A stretch of 60,432 bases of DNA from Priapulus caudatus (GCF_000485595.1 NW_014577409.1:225905-286336), one strand, 5' to 3'; counted from the stretch's first letter, positions 10,861 through 23,191 are shown. Program-made: numbers and translations. The notes: generated from the letters alone by a model not told the origin.

Positions 10861-11214
10861 TCAAGATGGACTGGCATTTAAACCTTTTAAAAAGCAGGAA
10901 ACATTCGTGATTTCAGTCCTGCCATCATGCTTTAACTCGTACTCAATTGCAGCTACAATGTCATTTATAGGACTTTCTGGCGACCTTCCTTTCATAGCAT
11001 GTTTCTTCATGACCCTCTGGATTTGTCTGGTTCTGAAAAAGTAAAGTAACCATACCTTGATCATAACCGACCGACATATCGTTTTTGCATAAGTTACGTA
11101 GTGTACTTGAGGATTCTCTTGGGTCTGCCTAGCTCGTACCAGACACAGTATACTAGATAGTAATAGCATTTTGACTATTTTCATAGCCCATAGGACGCTT
11201 TCTGTTGCTGCCAA
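10861..11214 (-). CDS. Hypothetical ORF, 117 codons
   Basis: Open frame with a hydrophobic N-terminus (MKIVKMLLLSSILCLV) that could be a signal or anchor, and a basic, helical C-terminal half (RTRQIQRVMKKHAMKGR). I do not recognise a family. It lies downstream, on the same strand, of the SWIM-containing remnant at 11.7-12.3 kb, so it may be a diverged or intronic piece of that gene. The coding status is doubtful. Confidence 0.25.
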   Translation of the reverse strand: MAATESVLWAMKIVKMLLLSSILCLVRARQTQENPQVHYVTYAKTICRSVMIKVWLLYFFRTRQIQRVMKKHAMKGRSPESPINDIVAAIEYELKHDGRTEITNVSCFLKGLNASPS

Positions 11215-11650
11215 ACAAGCTTGCTGTTATATTTGTGTCATAAAATTTTAATACGTACACAACTTCTAGTCGGGGACCGCTACATGTTACTTAATTGGAT
11301 ATAGTGGTGCACAAGTATTCCAAGGTAGTTAGATGAAAAGAAACTCAATTTTCTAACCACAGTCACTTCTGGTTGGTGAAGAAAGAATACTTACGATTTA
11401 ACTATGTTGTGCCTGGACATCGGAACAGCCTGTATTTCTATGACTTGATAACCTTCACGAAAATACTTTTACACTAGTCGCTCGTAATCCTTCATTGCTT
11501 TTCTTTGTTTCACATCGGACATAATAAAATATATGAAAAGGCATGCACCGATGAAACTTAGAAACTCAGAAACTCAAAAACTCAAAAATAGAAAAAGTCG
11601 CATGTCATCTCAGGTCTTCCATGATATTGTTCACTAGAATACATCTTTGT
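11215..11650. other. No gene recognised
   Basis: AT-rich. Near 11,560-11,595 there is a short imperfect repeat of gaaactca/gaaaactcaaaaa. No coding signature. Confidence 0.4.
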
Positions 11651-11657
11651 AAGTTTA

Positions 11658-12310
11658 CTACCTTGTAAACATCACAACCAATTTATGAAAAACTAAATAA
11701 TAAATATAGATGTACTCAGACCCATAGATATCATTCAAAATATCAGTGAAATGGCGGGAAATGTATACCTGGAATGATCGATCCACCCAGTATTCTGTAA
11801 ATGGTTGCATTAGATAATCATGGTCCAGGACAGCTGCTTGTAGGGACACCTTTGTATGTATTATAGGTACCGCATCGTCATGTCAAGTAATTGATGACGG
11901 CATTCTTGACATAATCTTTGTAGCCCGACATGTGTCTCAAGCTGGCCGGGGTTCATCTTGAAAACAGCCACCTTTAATGGAATGTCATCTGCTTTGACAG
12001 GGGATCCTGGAATACCAATACTTATTTTTTCCAGGAAGGAGCCTGGCTTGTTACAAAATCAGGGTGTCTGCATATGTTGGCAATTGTACACATCAGTATG
12101 TGTCTTCCTATGCTTATGAAAAGTCTGTAGGCCTTCTGTGCAGCTCCTCTCCACGTCTAACTGGCCAGTCTCATAACTTCTGAATCATTAGCAGTACAGA
12201 GGCAATGTGTTTGCATGTGGCATTTGGTCCTTTGCCCGCTGGACACTCACATTGGGAATTCTGCACGTCACCGTTGCGACCATTAAGGCAGATGTTGTAG
12301 CTGTATGAGA
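11658..12310 (-). pseudogene. SWIM zinc-finger protein fragment
   Basis: On the minus strand a splice acceptor (CTGTCTTTTTAG) ends at about 12,308. The next exon encodes HTYNICLNGRNGDVQNSQCE and then CPAGKGPNATCKHIASVLL, a textbook SWIM zinc-binding motif (CxC...CxH). Further on, in shifted frames, come LDVERSCTEGLQTFHKHRK, GSPVKADDIPLK, and at 11,849-11,700 DHDYLMQPFTEYWVDRSFQV. A frameshift follows the SWIM exon at about 12,180 and stops occur within the rest. In invertebrates this type of SWIM region often sits upstream of a YqaJ-type nuclease domain. I see no such domain here, so the gene appears truncated. The nuclease link is family knowledge, not visible sequence. Confidence 0.6.
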
Positions 12311-12408
12311 TCTAAAAAGACAGTTGAAGAAATGTTTGACATTGCAATTATATATTTTATGAACATATTTAAACATATATAAATATGCCACTATAAACCA
12401 TATATATG

Positions 12409-12436
12409 CCCTAACCCTAACTATAACCCTAACCCT
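12409..12436. repeat. Interstitial telomere-type repeat (CCCTAA)n, degenerate
   Basis: ccctaaccctaactataaccctaaccct. About four units of the animal telomere motif with one disturbed unit, located in an intergenic stretch between two SWIM-type fragments. Confidence 0.85.
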
Positions 12437-12502
12437 TTGCTACATTCGGTCTATCGGACCTTCGGTTTATAGGGCTGCCCCTTCCTGACCAATCAATGTT
12501 CT

Positions 12503-13130
12503 TTAAAAAAGAACATTTGAAATAAAAGTGGAAGCTAGCGCAGTATCCGTTCCAAAAGTTAGTTCATGAAGTTTCATGGTGAATTTTTTCACCGGTCCTC
12601 CAAGGAATTCTTTGTCTCGAATGTAACTTTGTTGTAAAGCAAGAAATGCTTTGTTTAGCTCATTGATTATTGGGTCACTTCCATTCTTCTCAGCACTTGA
12701 TTTTGATGTGCAACCGCATGTATCAAATTGGTTTTGAAGAGAGCGTTGCAAGTGTAAACTTTCTAGCAGTGGATTCGTCACATCGTGTCCACTGTCTGAA
12801 ATATCCACATCCTCGCAGTCAGCTCCTTCATTTCCGTTTTTCCAATCGTTCATCGACTCCATGCCGTCGTCATCACCGTCGGAACCATCAGGTTCATCTT
12901 TCGCGTTGTTCATGGACTCCATCGTTAAGTTGGTGTCTGCTCGATCTGGTTCATTCTGACGGTTCAAGGACAGAAACCATTCTTCTGGGACATGTTTACA
13001 GCCAGTAGCCACCTCGTACAACAGCGTCCTCATTGATTGATCATTGACAGAAATTATGTTCCAGCAGGACTGGATGTTAAACTTCTTGACAACAAGGTAT
13101 TGGTGCTTGCATGGTCCACCTGTAAAGACA
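12503..13130 (-). CDS. SWIM-like zinc-finger protein, last exon
   Basis: A strong splice acceptor (polypyrimidine tract TTCTTCCTCTCTGTCTTTACAG) ends at about 13,124 on the minus strand. The exon that follows starts GGPCKHQYLVVKKFNI. The CKH part resembles the second half of a SWIM zinc finger (CxH), whose first half would lie in the upstream exon. It continues MRTLLYEVATG and PEEWFLSL, then a low-complexity acidic region with repeated MESMN and Asp-rich stretches (around 12,960-12,790) and ends LASTFISNVLF. The frame is open from the acceptor to the stop, so this is one of the few plausibly intact exons of the window. The upstream exon (13,130-13,330) was not recognised. It could be a host gene or part of a MULE-type transposase; both carry SWIM fingers. 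Confidence 0.5.
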
Positions 13131-13329
13131 GAGAGGAAGAATATTTGTTTTAAGCTGTTGAAGTGGCCATGTGGACACATCAATGCCTGTCATAAGAGAC
13201 TCAGAGCCATGGAAACCCAGTATCTTTATGTGATTGAGAGGATGACTCTAATTCACAGCCCAAGTTTCCACCGGGGCTATGGTTCCCTCCTGCAAAATAC
13301 TGCCCCATTGCTTGATTAAGCTGGTAGGT

Positions 13330-13929
13330 CTTTCGAAAATTAGACTCAAAAGATGTATCCATTGTGACATTGGTATCACATGATGCAGAATTTCTAGATC
13401 TGTTACCAATTACTTACTACCAACAAAATTGCATATTGAAATTTGAGAAAAAAAAATCCGTTTTGATTAATTAAGCTAATGCCAATTTTTTGTCTAGTTT
13501 TCTAGAAAATAATCTTATCAACATTTCTCACCAATGCTTCCAAAATTCATTGTTTTTTTAGCTTTAGTTTTGTTTTGCCAAAAAAATTATGCAGACCCTT
13601 TTCAGCTAATCAAGCAAAACGCATTAATTACAAGCTAATATAAACAAGACAAAGCATAGCTTATATGAATTACTGGAAAAATAACAATTGCATGAATTGT
13701 ACACAACATCACCAATTCAGGTTTTCTTGTCTGACCAAGCTGTATAAATCGTTTACGTAACAAACACTGCTACGCCCGGCTTGTTTGCAAAATTGGTTCT
13801 CAAATAGTGTAGGCTTCAAGGGAAATTTCATGGACAAAGCGCATTAGTGCTAATATAATTTATTCACAGCAATTTCATAAGCTAATATTCTTGAAGGTGT
13901 AGATCTATAATAAATTTTGCTAAACGTAG
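13330..13929. other. AT-rich intergenic, nothing recognised
   Basis: Contains homopolymer runs and several ctaat/attag stretches; no coding or repeat structure that I can support. Confidence 0.4.
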
Positions 13930-14999
13930 ACATGGTCGAGCACAATACTCAAAGCAGCCCTGTGCATATGGCACAGCATCAATCAAGTAGACCCGATACC
14001 CTACATTCTACCATACCCCATGTACCACCAACTAACCATGCCTGACATACAGATAGTACACAAGCGAGAACAGAAACATGCGTCAGCCGTAGTCTGATGA
14101 CACAGCACAGATAAAGAGCTATCGCAAGGCGTTTGCATCCCGAAGAAAGCTATTCAGTACACAAGTATATTTTCTACTCTCTTGCATTGTTTTAAAATTC
14201 CTACTCGTGTGCGAAATTCGCGAGCACTAGATAAGTAATCTATCACCCTGACCTCTAACCGGCACGTCTCCTGTTTATATCCCCCTCAGAAATACGCGAG
14301 ATCGATTGACTGAGCCGCATTTCATCATGCAAATAAGATCCCACAATAGTCAATCAACCGGTCAAGATGAAGGTGCGAGATATTTAAGCACACAGCCTGA
14401 CTTCAGAGTATCTAGCGACTATGTCATATGCCAGTGAGTAATGCCCACAATGAGCGTTGTCACCCCAGAGTACACTCGGAAGAGAGACACAATTTTCAGG
14501 CCCGACCTGTATACAGCTCCCCTAACACTATTTCTGAGTCCATTATCAACACTGACCCTCTTGCTTGTTGCCATGTAGCAATGGATGCAAAATGCTAAAC
14601 TCCAGCTATGAGCAAAATTTCCCCAACAACGATGCACGGTGGAAATATATAACGAGCATTCGGATTATACAGCCGGAACAATAAGATATATGCTGAACAA
14701 TTTCCACCACATTCACATCGCCCTTATGACTACGTAATCAATAAACTTAATCTGAAACCCGACATGAGTATACAACCTCTTACCAGCCGCGCCCCTGCGC
14801 GAGTGCGAGTCGTATGCTGAAGCTCATCGCAGGCTATCAATCGGCACCGCCATGTACACCAAGTATACATGGGGGGTGAATACTCAACACGAATGCATGA
14901 GCGCACCCGGTTGGTGGAAATATACGGTCAGATATATTCAGAAGCAAGCAGTATCGAGACATAGTCTACAAAGAAAAGCTATGTCCCCGTACACTTATT

Positions 15000-15215
15000 C
15001 AAACTGTCTTTCCAACGCCTGCGTGCCACCATCACAGTACCACACTAATGTAGGGTTCGTAGCATATCGACACAAACGCGTGTCCAAGGTCCTCAAACGC
15101 CCTTCCATACAGTATCGACCTATTGAACCCCGGCCCATCGCTACACAAGTATATTGGGGGGGGGATATGGGCTGGTTCTCAGGTGACTGGCTTCGCGGAA
15201 CCCAATAGGTACTAA
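15000..15215 (-). pseudogene. Degraded copy of Gypsy integrase segment
   Basis: Matches 21,439-21,583 in order and orientation (ttcaaactgtctttccaac, tagggttcgtagcat, ggtgactggnttc) but is broken up by satellite-like insertions and many indels. Confidence 0.7.
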
Positions 15216-17344
15216 CGTGCAGCAAATTCGTCGTCAATTTTTGAACTTATAAAAGACACTCGTTTTTCGCGAAGTATTCCGCAGCAAGCTCCGCAAAGTC
15301 ATGATGCGACCCTGTAACGTCGTCGCAAGAACATACACAGAGTATAAGCATAACGACAAAGTCTTGGAATTCGCCATGCTCTCCGTGTAATGATCCGCCC
15401 TACATTATCTGACGGTCGGCATGCTGGGAACCCTCCTGTACAGCGCAAGTATACCGCAGGTACAACCGTGAAATATAGTCATATTTTAAGACCACGCAAA
15501 GTATCGTACATCGCAAGTATAGCATCTTATGCACAGCGCCCTGTCACCGCATATATAATTATCATACTAAACTAAGCACGCCGACTTGTATATCGCGCAT
15601 AATGATCGACCATCGACCCACCATTGCCTTCACGGGCAACTAATAATCGTCCGAAGATGTAACAAACAGGTGAACAGTATCTGTCAATTTAGACACGCCC
15701 TAAAGTATGCGTACACCAAGTATACGCAACCCTGTGCACCACAATTACCAACAAGTATACACCACTGTATACCCCTACATATCGACATACCCCAGCACTC
15801 ATGTACACCAAGTATACCCAATGTATCACGGTGAAAGATGTCAGCCTAGACAGCGCAATATCGTACAGCCAAGTATAGCGCCCTGGCATCAATTACACAC
15901 AAGTATAACACCCGTATACCCCCATACATAAGACCATTAACGCCATGTACACCACATATCGTAACACCCATTATCTAGACGGTGAAATATGCCGCATTTG
16001 GAGCCCCCAACAGGAATTGCAAGTAGAACAGGTCCCAACGTATAATGCCAATTCGCCCTGTGCATTAGCCAATTTAGCATCACAGAATAAAGGTCAGAGC
16101 ACCTGTATATACCTGCTCCATACATATTCGAGCGCCATACCGGCCATGTCCACCAGTATACCACTATCATAACGGTGAAATATCGCAGTTAGACACCAAG
16201 TATCGTACACTCAAGATACCGCCCTGTGCACAATTACAACAAGTATACACCGCTGTACCCCCATAACAATCGACATACGCATACAGTCGAACACGAAGTA
16301 TAGGATCTCTCGTGACTCTCATGAACAAAGTGCAAATATGTCAGACTTCGACACCAAGTATCGTGAACCCAAGTACGCTCCTGTGCACCAATTACACGAG
16401 ACATAGTATAAGTCATGCCTTGCTGTTAAACCGCCTACACTATCAGACCATACTCCATGCTACGACACAAGATAATACACCCATGTAATCAACTGCGAGA
16501 GATATTCGCAGATTTAACACCATTACAAGCTATCGTACCACTCCAAGTATCAGCGCCTCTTGCAGCGCGAATTTACAACAATATACACCCTGTATCCTCC
16601 CCCTAACATATCGACCATCGCCATGTACACCAAGTAATACCTCCAATTACCTTCACGCTCTGAAAATCGGTCTCAGACTATAGACACACAAGATCGATGC
16701 CCACATGCTAGTATATTCAGATAATATCGCCCCCTGCCACACATTGCTAATATTCACCAACAAGTATATCCTAACCCCTGTATACCCCCCTACTATCCCA
16801 TCCCAACCCTTACAGCATGACAAACCCACTTCAAGGTATGACTTTTGTTTGGCGTGCGCCACCTGCTATCAAACGTGAACTGATCTCGTCAGCTATTTAG
16901 AACACGCGTCTCAGAAGTATCGTACACCCGAACCATCGTCTAGCGCTGCGCGAGAGAGTAATAGCCCCGCCGTGCAAACCATTAATCGACGGACAAGAAC
17001 CTCCCCCCCGCATTCCCTACATGAGTCGACCATTCGAGACGCCATTACACCAAGCGATACTACTCCAATGTCTTCAACGGGAAGATATATCCAAATTCTA
17101 GACAACCATAAACAAGTAAGTCGTACACCAAGTATAACCCGCACCTGTGCACCCAATTACACAACAAGTATATCATCACCGCATCATCGTATACCCCCTA
17201 CATACGACCAAGCGCGCGATCCTGTACACCGAGAGGAACTATCGGTGCCCCCCAAGTATATGCACAAACGTGAATATCGTCAGATTTAGACACCACGCCG
17301 GTACCACTGCAAGTACATGACGAACCGTCCCTGGGTCGAACACC

Positions 17345-17440
17345 TATATTTTATCTTCTATACCATCTAAATGGACCCCATCTTTCTACGTACTTAGGTT
17401 AAAAACTTGCACTGAGGGTCGCCCCTTACCATATTGCCAT
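17345..17440 (-). pseudogene. Degraded copy of Gypsy gag/protease segment
   Basis: atggaccccatctttctacg...aaaacttgcactgagg matches 22,208-22,258 (atggaccccatctttgcacc...aaagcttgcactgg) with indels. It is flanked by satellite on both sides. Confidence 0.65.
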
Positions 17441-18779
17441 GAGACCCTGTACACCAAGTTAATTCCCGCGAACTGTACAACGGAATATCGTCGATTTAGA
17501 CCTCAGGTGAGCTAACCGGCACAACGATCGACGGCTAACCCTCGTGCACCAATGTCTACTAGCAAGCTATAGAGCGCGGCGTCGATACCTCCCTACATAT
17601 CGGACCACCTTGCCATCACGTGTGGTCCAGTCCATGTACCGCCAATATACGCAATGTACAACGTGAATATGTCGTCATATTAGACACAATATCGACACGT
17701 CACTATAGCCTCTGCATTACGGAAACCCTGAGTCACAGCAATTACAACAGTACCCTACGACCCTTATACCCCTAGCATATCGCCATAATCCCATGTACAC
17801 CAAAGTATACCCAAATGTATCCAACGTGAATATTGTCAAATTTAACACCAAGTATCGTAACACCTAAGATCAGCCCTGTGCACCAATTACAACCAGTTTC
17901 TTCATTACATACACCAGACTCACCCAGACTGAAACTCCGCCTACAAGCGTTATCGACCAATACGCATGTACACCAATATCCATGATCAACGGTAAATATG
18001 TCAGATTAGACACCCCGAAGTATCGACATCCAAGTAATAGCCCCCTGTGCCACAATAATCAGAACAAGTAACAGTCCTTACTCACCGCTGTATACCCAAC
18101 ATATCCGCGCGCGAGTAGTCCATGTACAATGCATTGGGCCAAGTCCTGTCACCCAATATCCTCGGAGACGGTGATCATATCTGTCTAGATTCCGCGATCG
18201 CGCCATAGTGTCGAGATACAGACCGGGCAAGTACTAATACGTTCCCATTAACCAGCGTCCCTGCACTATGACAACAAGTAGACAGCCCTCATGTAATAGC
18301 ACCCTACCTTTATCCGTACCGCAATATAGACGCCATGTACCAGCCAGTATAACACTCCATCTCTCCCATGTAGTCCAAGGTGAAAGTATTCGTCAGAGTT
18401 AAGACCCGTCACCAAGTCCATCGTAGCCCAAGTATAGCACGAGCAAATACATTAGGGCCTCGTCCCTATGCTCCAGCAGCATGCACTCTTGAGGTCAAAC
18501 TAAATAATCGGCACCAAATGTTTGTCATTCATACATAGACCTCTACCGTATCGCGCCACTTACGCACCGATGTTACACCCGAGTAAGATTAGCCCAATTA
18601 TCAACGGTGAAATATCGTCAGATAACACCGAAGTATCGCGTACATCTGCCCAAGTCTGACGGAACCACTCGATTCGCACCAAAAGATCAACAAGTATACA
18701 CGGCCGCTGTATAGCGCTTCCTACATATCGATATCCTTCCCCGACCATCCCCTGAATCACGCCAGAGTACTTGAAAGAA

Positions 18780-19530
18780 CGTTTTCTCTTATTGCGACAA
18801 GCCACATGTACTCCTAATCCCGTGAACATTATCCGCAAAGTACTCGTAGGACATCCGCACTCCCAAGGTTGATCTTAAAGTATCGCACCACACCACCATC
18901 TCAAGTTATTCTTCAAGAGGGATCACTCAATTGCTGCCACGAGCTCGCGACTCTCTCCGCGTGTCCCCAATACCATACAATAGTAGACACCTGCTCGGTA
19001 TTATCTTCCCTTTACATCGCATCATCCATGCGAGCCATACCCTCGATGTACAGATGAGCCAGCTCGCCTCAATGCAACGACGAGTCTGCTAAGTTCAATG
19101 CGTATACTGTTCCCCAATGTATGCAATCGGGAGATGATATCGCAGATTTAGACACCACGCACTGATGAAGTACTCATCCCCCGAAATGCTAACAGTCGAT
19201 TGGAGGAACCTCCTACCTCAACTGTTCATGAATCCCTAATTCCATCACCCCTGCAAAAGATCGTCTTACGCACGCAGCTCTGCTATGCTACCACGTCTGG
19301 GCCGAATCCCCTTCATCATAAGACCGAACTCTCAAAACGATCGAGCGCATTAGTAGGGCAACCATCTCCAGCCTCATGAGGTAACCTTGAATTTACTAAG
19401 CTTTCCAGAGTGGTGCCGCTGACATTCAGTCCTCTGTAGGACATTCGTTACGTATAGCGACAGGCCCCTAAATTTCTCAACGGCCATCAGTTCTGCCATA
19501 CGCGGCGCCTGTCGCAACCCATACTAGTTA
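18780..19530 (-). pseudogene. Degraded copy of Gypsy gag segment
   Basis: Collinear with 22,612-23,200 of the clean element (for example ctccagcctcatgaggtaac and gaatttactaagctttccag), with an indel every few bases. Confidence 0.75.
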
Positions 19531-20059
19531 ACTAAGTAAAACACGGTCCAGCAGACAAGTATACAGTTTACTGTAATATAGAGTATACACCGACCGATTA
19601 ACCGCCTATACCATACTAGACGCATAACGCCATTACTATTACCCCAGTATACCCCATGACAACGGTGAAATATCGTCAGATTTAACGCAGCAAAGTAGCG
19701 AGTACACCAAGATTATTGAGTACAATGTGCACTGCACACACGACATCCGCACCTTTAGCTAGGGGGGGCCCCAAAAAAAGCAAAATATAACATAGAGCAT
19801 TAGTAAAGACATCCTACACAGCTTTCATACCCTACATATCGACATACGCCCTGTACACCAAGTATACCCCAATGTATCAAACGTGCAACACGTCAGATTA
19901 GACACCCAAGAACGACCCAGTATATCCCCTGTGGCACCAATTCACAATACAAGTCTAGACACCCCTGTATCCCCCTACAATATCGACCATACGCCATGTC
20001 ACCAAGTAAATTACATCCCAATGTACAACGAGTGAAAGATATCGTCAGATTTAGACACC

Positions 20060-20140
20060 AAGATAATCTCTGTACTATGTCTCAAACTATACCGGAAAAC
20101 CTTGATCCTCCAAGCCAGTCCGCGTGATCCTTTTTCAGTA
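20060..20140 (-). pseudogene. Degraded copy of second Gypsy protease segment
   Basis: gaaaaccttgatcctccaag followed by cagtccgcgtgatccttttt corresponds to 23,350-23,392 of the clean copy. It continues the same collinear order. Confidence 0.6.
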
Positions 20141-20819
20141 CCACCCAATTACACACAAGTCTAATAACCTTGCACAACTGCGTATACCCCTACATATCGA
20201 CATCCCCAGCAATTGTACCACCAACAGCTAATCTCCACAATGATCAACCGCTGAAAATATCGGTGAGAGATTTATAACGCCGTGACTGAAGAAGCTATCG
20301 AAGCAATGATTCCGAACGTATATCCCCTGCTGCTAGAATTATCCCAATTACACAGTATAGTCACCGAACTGCGATTATGCATCGCGCGGCCTTATACCAT
20401 ATCGACCATAGCTCACCCATGACAAACTTAACACTACACACCAAGTAACATACCCAATCGTACTCAATACGTGAATCATCGTCAGATTTAGACATCGCAA
20501 GGTATTAGAAATCTCAAGTATATCCCCCTTGTATTTCATCCGGCCCTGTGCAACTCCCAATTATCTCAACAAGTATTATCACTTTTATCTATCGCGACAC
20601 TCTCATATCATATGTGGCAGATCCAATTAGCCTGTAGACGGACTCATACACTCAGTTACCCAAGTAACCGCCACAATGATGCCACGGTGAAATATCGTCA
20701 GATTTACACACGCTCAAGTCTCGTAGCAGATACTCACATATAGCGCCCTGTGCACAATTACACCAAGTAATAATTTGCAATCGCCTGATATACCCCCGTA
20801 CATCGTCGAACCCCATACG

Positions 20820-21319
20820 GCCATGATCCCACCATAAGGTGCATACTTGCATGACTTCGAGAGTTAGAGATACGACCACCTCGCACCGATGAATGTCCAT
20901 ACGACCAGCGAGCTGTTGCGGTTCTGTAGACTCCTTACTGTGACATGTCTCGAGACAGGTGTTTTATATTTCTGCACATGTGGGCACGTCTGGCTGTTTG
21001 TGGAAGACGATGTCTTCGCATTCATGATCACCATGGGACGCGTACATCGCCAGTAGCCATGGTAATAGAGGGAGGTTGCGATTCCTTGCGTCTCTCTTGT
21101 TTTTACTGGTACTTTTACTGCCTGGTTCTGAGCCGACGGTTAACGGGTTATGAATCGGTGAGTCCCCCCTTTAAATCCTTACGACCACTGCTCCATGTCA
21201 AGGTCTTTCTGCATGTGAATCCATGAAGATCACCCGTTAACTGATCTCATAATAGTCGCTGTTGTAATCTTCCTGTTTCTGAAACACGCTTGTGACAAAT
21301 CAGAAAGTCTCTATAGATC
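20820..21319 (-). pseudogene. Degraded copy of second Gypsy gag segment, abutting the gap
   Basis: Matches 23,630-24,085 (gtgcatacttgcatgacttc, cgagacaggtgttttat, gatcaccatgggacgcgtac, ggaggttgcgattccttgcg). It stops at the N-gap, after which the clean contig starts with the integrase. Confidence 0.75.
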
Positions 21320-21329
21320 NNNNNNNNNN
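21320..21329. other. Assembly gap (10 N)
   Basis: Ten N separating the noisy tract from clean Gypsy sequence. Confidence 1.
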
Positions 21330-21333
21330 AAGG

Positions 21334-21933
21334 CTAAGTCAATCGGCAGGCGGGGTGGGGTGAATGACCAAAGATCAGGGCAAATGGTGAGAAACCAGCA
21401 ACTTCCGATTTAGTACAATTATAAGCATGTACCACCTTATTCAAACTGTCTTTCCAACGTGCCTTCTCAGTCCCAGGTAGGGTTCGTAGCATACCGAAAA
21501 GGGTCCGGTTAAAACGTTCAACTTGACCGTTCCCTTGGGGGTGATATGGAGTGTTTCTCGGTGACTGGATTCCGGAAAGATGATGCAGATGTTTGAATAG
21601 CTCGTTTTCGAATTCTCCACCGTGATCATGATGTATTCGTGTCGGGAATCCGAAGCATAAGACGAAGTCGTTGAATGTCCTGTCTGCTGCCGTCTTAGCA
21701 GACTTATTACGAGTGGCGTAAGCTTGGGCAAATCTCGAAAAGTGGTCCACAATCACAAGAATATACTCGTATCCACCTGACGATGGTTCTAAATGAAGAA
21801 AGTCAATGCCAATAAATTTGAAAGGTGAGGATGTTTCTATTGACGCGAAGGGAGTTCTCGTGATTCTACTTGGTCGATTTTGCTTGATACAGGAACACTG
21901 TCCATTCACATACTGGTCCTCCTCCCTCGCCAT
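21334..21933 (-). pseudogene. Gypsy element 1: integrase core
   Basis: About 200 codons on the minus strand with the retroviral integrase catalytic pattern: GIDFLHLEP (first Asp), HHDHGGEFENELF (second Asp in DHGGEF), and PYHPQGNGQVERFNRTL (Glu in VERFNR). It then has the usual helical follow-up (WKDSLNKVVHAYNCT, GFSPFALIFGH). Just upstream are the remains of the zinc-binding N-terminal region (CSCIKQNRPSRITRTPFASI). The first Met is not a real start: the ORF is joined directly to the protease region at about 21,930. The C-terminal end is cut by the gap. As Gypsy order is gag-PR-RT-RH-IN, the polymerase and RNase H have been lost. Confidence 0.85.
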
Positions 21934-23191
21934 GTTCCAATCAGATGATGTGAAACATGTATCTCAGTATATCCCTCAATTGGTATCTCTATCCCCCCGA
22001 CTCCCACCACGTTAAGGAACACATTGGGCTTTTGTTGTGGTGTGCCAAGCTGCTCCTTCAGCCGACCATAGTATGCTGAAGCAGGAATATTCGACGCCTT
22101 TGCTCCAGTATCAAATATGCATCCAATAACAACACCTCCAATCATGATGGACCCCCTCGGACTCGGTGCAGTAAACCGCTGGACGAACTCTAACGACATC
22201 TTCTGTGTATCTATGGACCCCATCTTTGCACCTGGTTGAAAGCTTGCACTGGTTGCTGAGATGTCTGACTCCGTAGGGCCTGTTAACTGCTTGCTGGGAC
22301 ACTGCTTGCTCATGTGTCCATGCCTCTTGCATACGAAACACACCGTTTTTTTGTTACAGTCATTACGCCAATGACCAGTCTTACCACAGTTGAAACAGCG
22401 GCGCTTCTTCTCCAGTCGGAAAGGGGCCATGCGTTTCCTATGAACCAAGTCCTCAATGTACTTTCTACGGGACGCCACATCCTCCTTCAGAGTTTTAAGC
22501 TCACCTCGCAAATCATCAGGCTTTGCTGCGTGCACTCTTGGAGCATTAATGGCGGTTTCATTCACCATGACTGATTTAGGCTCCTGACCCTGGAAAAATA
22601 TGATTCTGAAGGCACGTTTTTCCATTTTTAAGCCAGCTCTAACCTCCTCAACTGCCGTTGAACCCAAGGTTGATTTGCACCCCAAACAAATCGTTCTTTC
22701 AAGGAGGGATCACGCAATTGTTCCAGAGCTCTTCTCTCTCCTGAGGAGGTGGCTGCTTTTTCCATCCTGGTATGCAGTCGCATCAATGCACGGCTGTAGT
22801 CTGCTAAGCTCTCTGAGTTCTTCTGTTTTCTATTGTGGAACGCCGCACTGAGTGAAGGTACCGTCTCCCGAATGCTAAACAGCGATTGGAGGACCTCTAC
22901 CAACCGTTCATAATCCTTCCTAATTCTATCATCCCTGCAAAGGATCTCTTTAGCCGCACCTGCTAAGTGATCTACCAACGTCTGGGCCTTGAATTCCCCT
23001 TCTAAATCATAATGACGCGCGTAACTCTCAAAACCATCGAGCCATTCGTGTAGGGACAAATCTCCAGCCTCATGAGGTAACCCCTTGAATTTACTAAGCT
23101 TTACAGAAGGTGGTGCCCACTGAACATTCAGTCTCTGTAGTACATTCGTTAGGGCGCCTAACATTCCAGCCATAGATTCTGCCATCGCCAC
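21906..23191 (-). pseudogene. Gypsy element 1: gag and aspartic protease
   Basis: The gag half (23,191-22,628) has a conserved capsid-like core (VKLSKFKGLPHEAGDLSLHE, WLDGFESYARHYDLEGEFKA, LADYSRALMRLHTRME). A frameshift near 22,650 leads into the second frame (22,685-21,906), with two CCHC zinc knuckles (CFNCGKTGHWRNDC and CFVCKRHGHMSKQC). After these comes a retropepsin with CIFDTGAKASNIPASAYY (active-site DTGA), running through a glycine-rich flap region. The protease is cut after EIHVSHHLIGTW and joins integrase-linked sequence, so at least RT and RNase H are missing. The -1 type overlap at the gag/PR border could be natural or decay. Confidence 0.85.

Larger units (their letters stand above)
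14850..20830. repeat. Degenerate satellite, monomer about 145 bp
   Basis: The phrase gtacaccaagtatacccaat and its neighbours (acggtgaaatatcgtcagat, ccctgtgcaccaattacaac, tatacccctacatatcgac) recur in fixed order dozens of times. Spacing is about 143-150 bases where copies are cleanest (15,800 to 15,943; 19,849 to 19,998). Copies are irregularly mutated and are interrupted by segments of Gypsy gag/protease sequence. Confidence 0.8.
13930..21319. other. Indel-rich, apparently low-accuracy tract ending at an N-gap
   Basis: From about 13.9 kb to the gap at 21,320 the sequence has the texture of uncorrected long reads: repeated motifs recur with different 1-2 base insertions and deletions each time, and homologous segments of the clean Gypsy pair (21.3-24.1 kb) appear with dense indels. 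ORFs here are random. No gene should be called from this tract; sub-features are listed separately. Confidence 0.75.

Noticed and set aside
14850-20830. Possible CRISPR-like array (regular repeat with varying spacers)
   Set aside because: The whole 145-bp monomer is repeated, not a short repeat with unique spacers, and the genome is an animal one.
13930-21319. Many ORFs of 60-120 codons on both strands
   Set aside because: They lie in satellite or indel-rich sequence, overlap one another on both strands and show no family motif.
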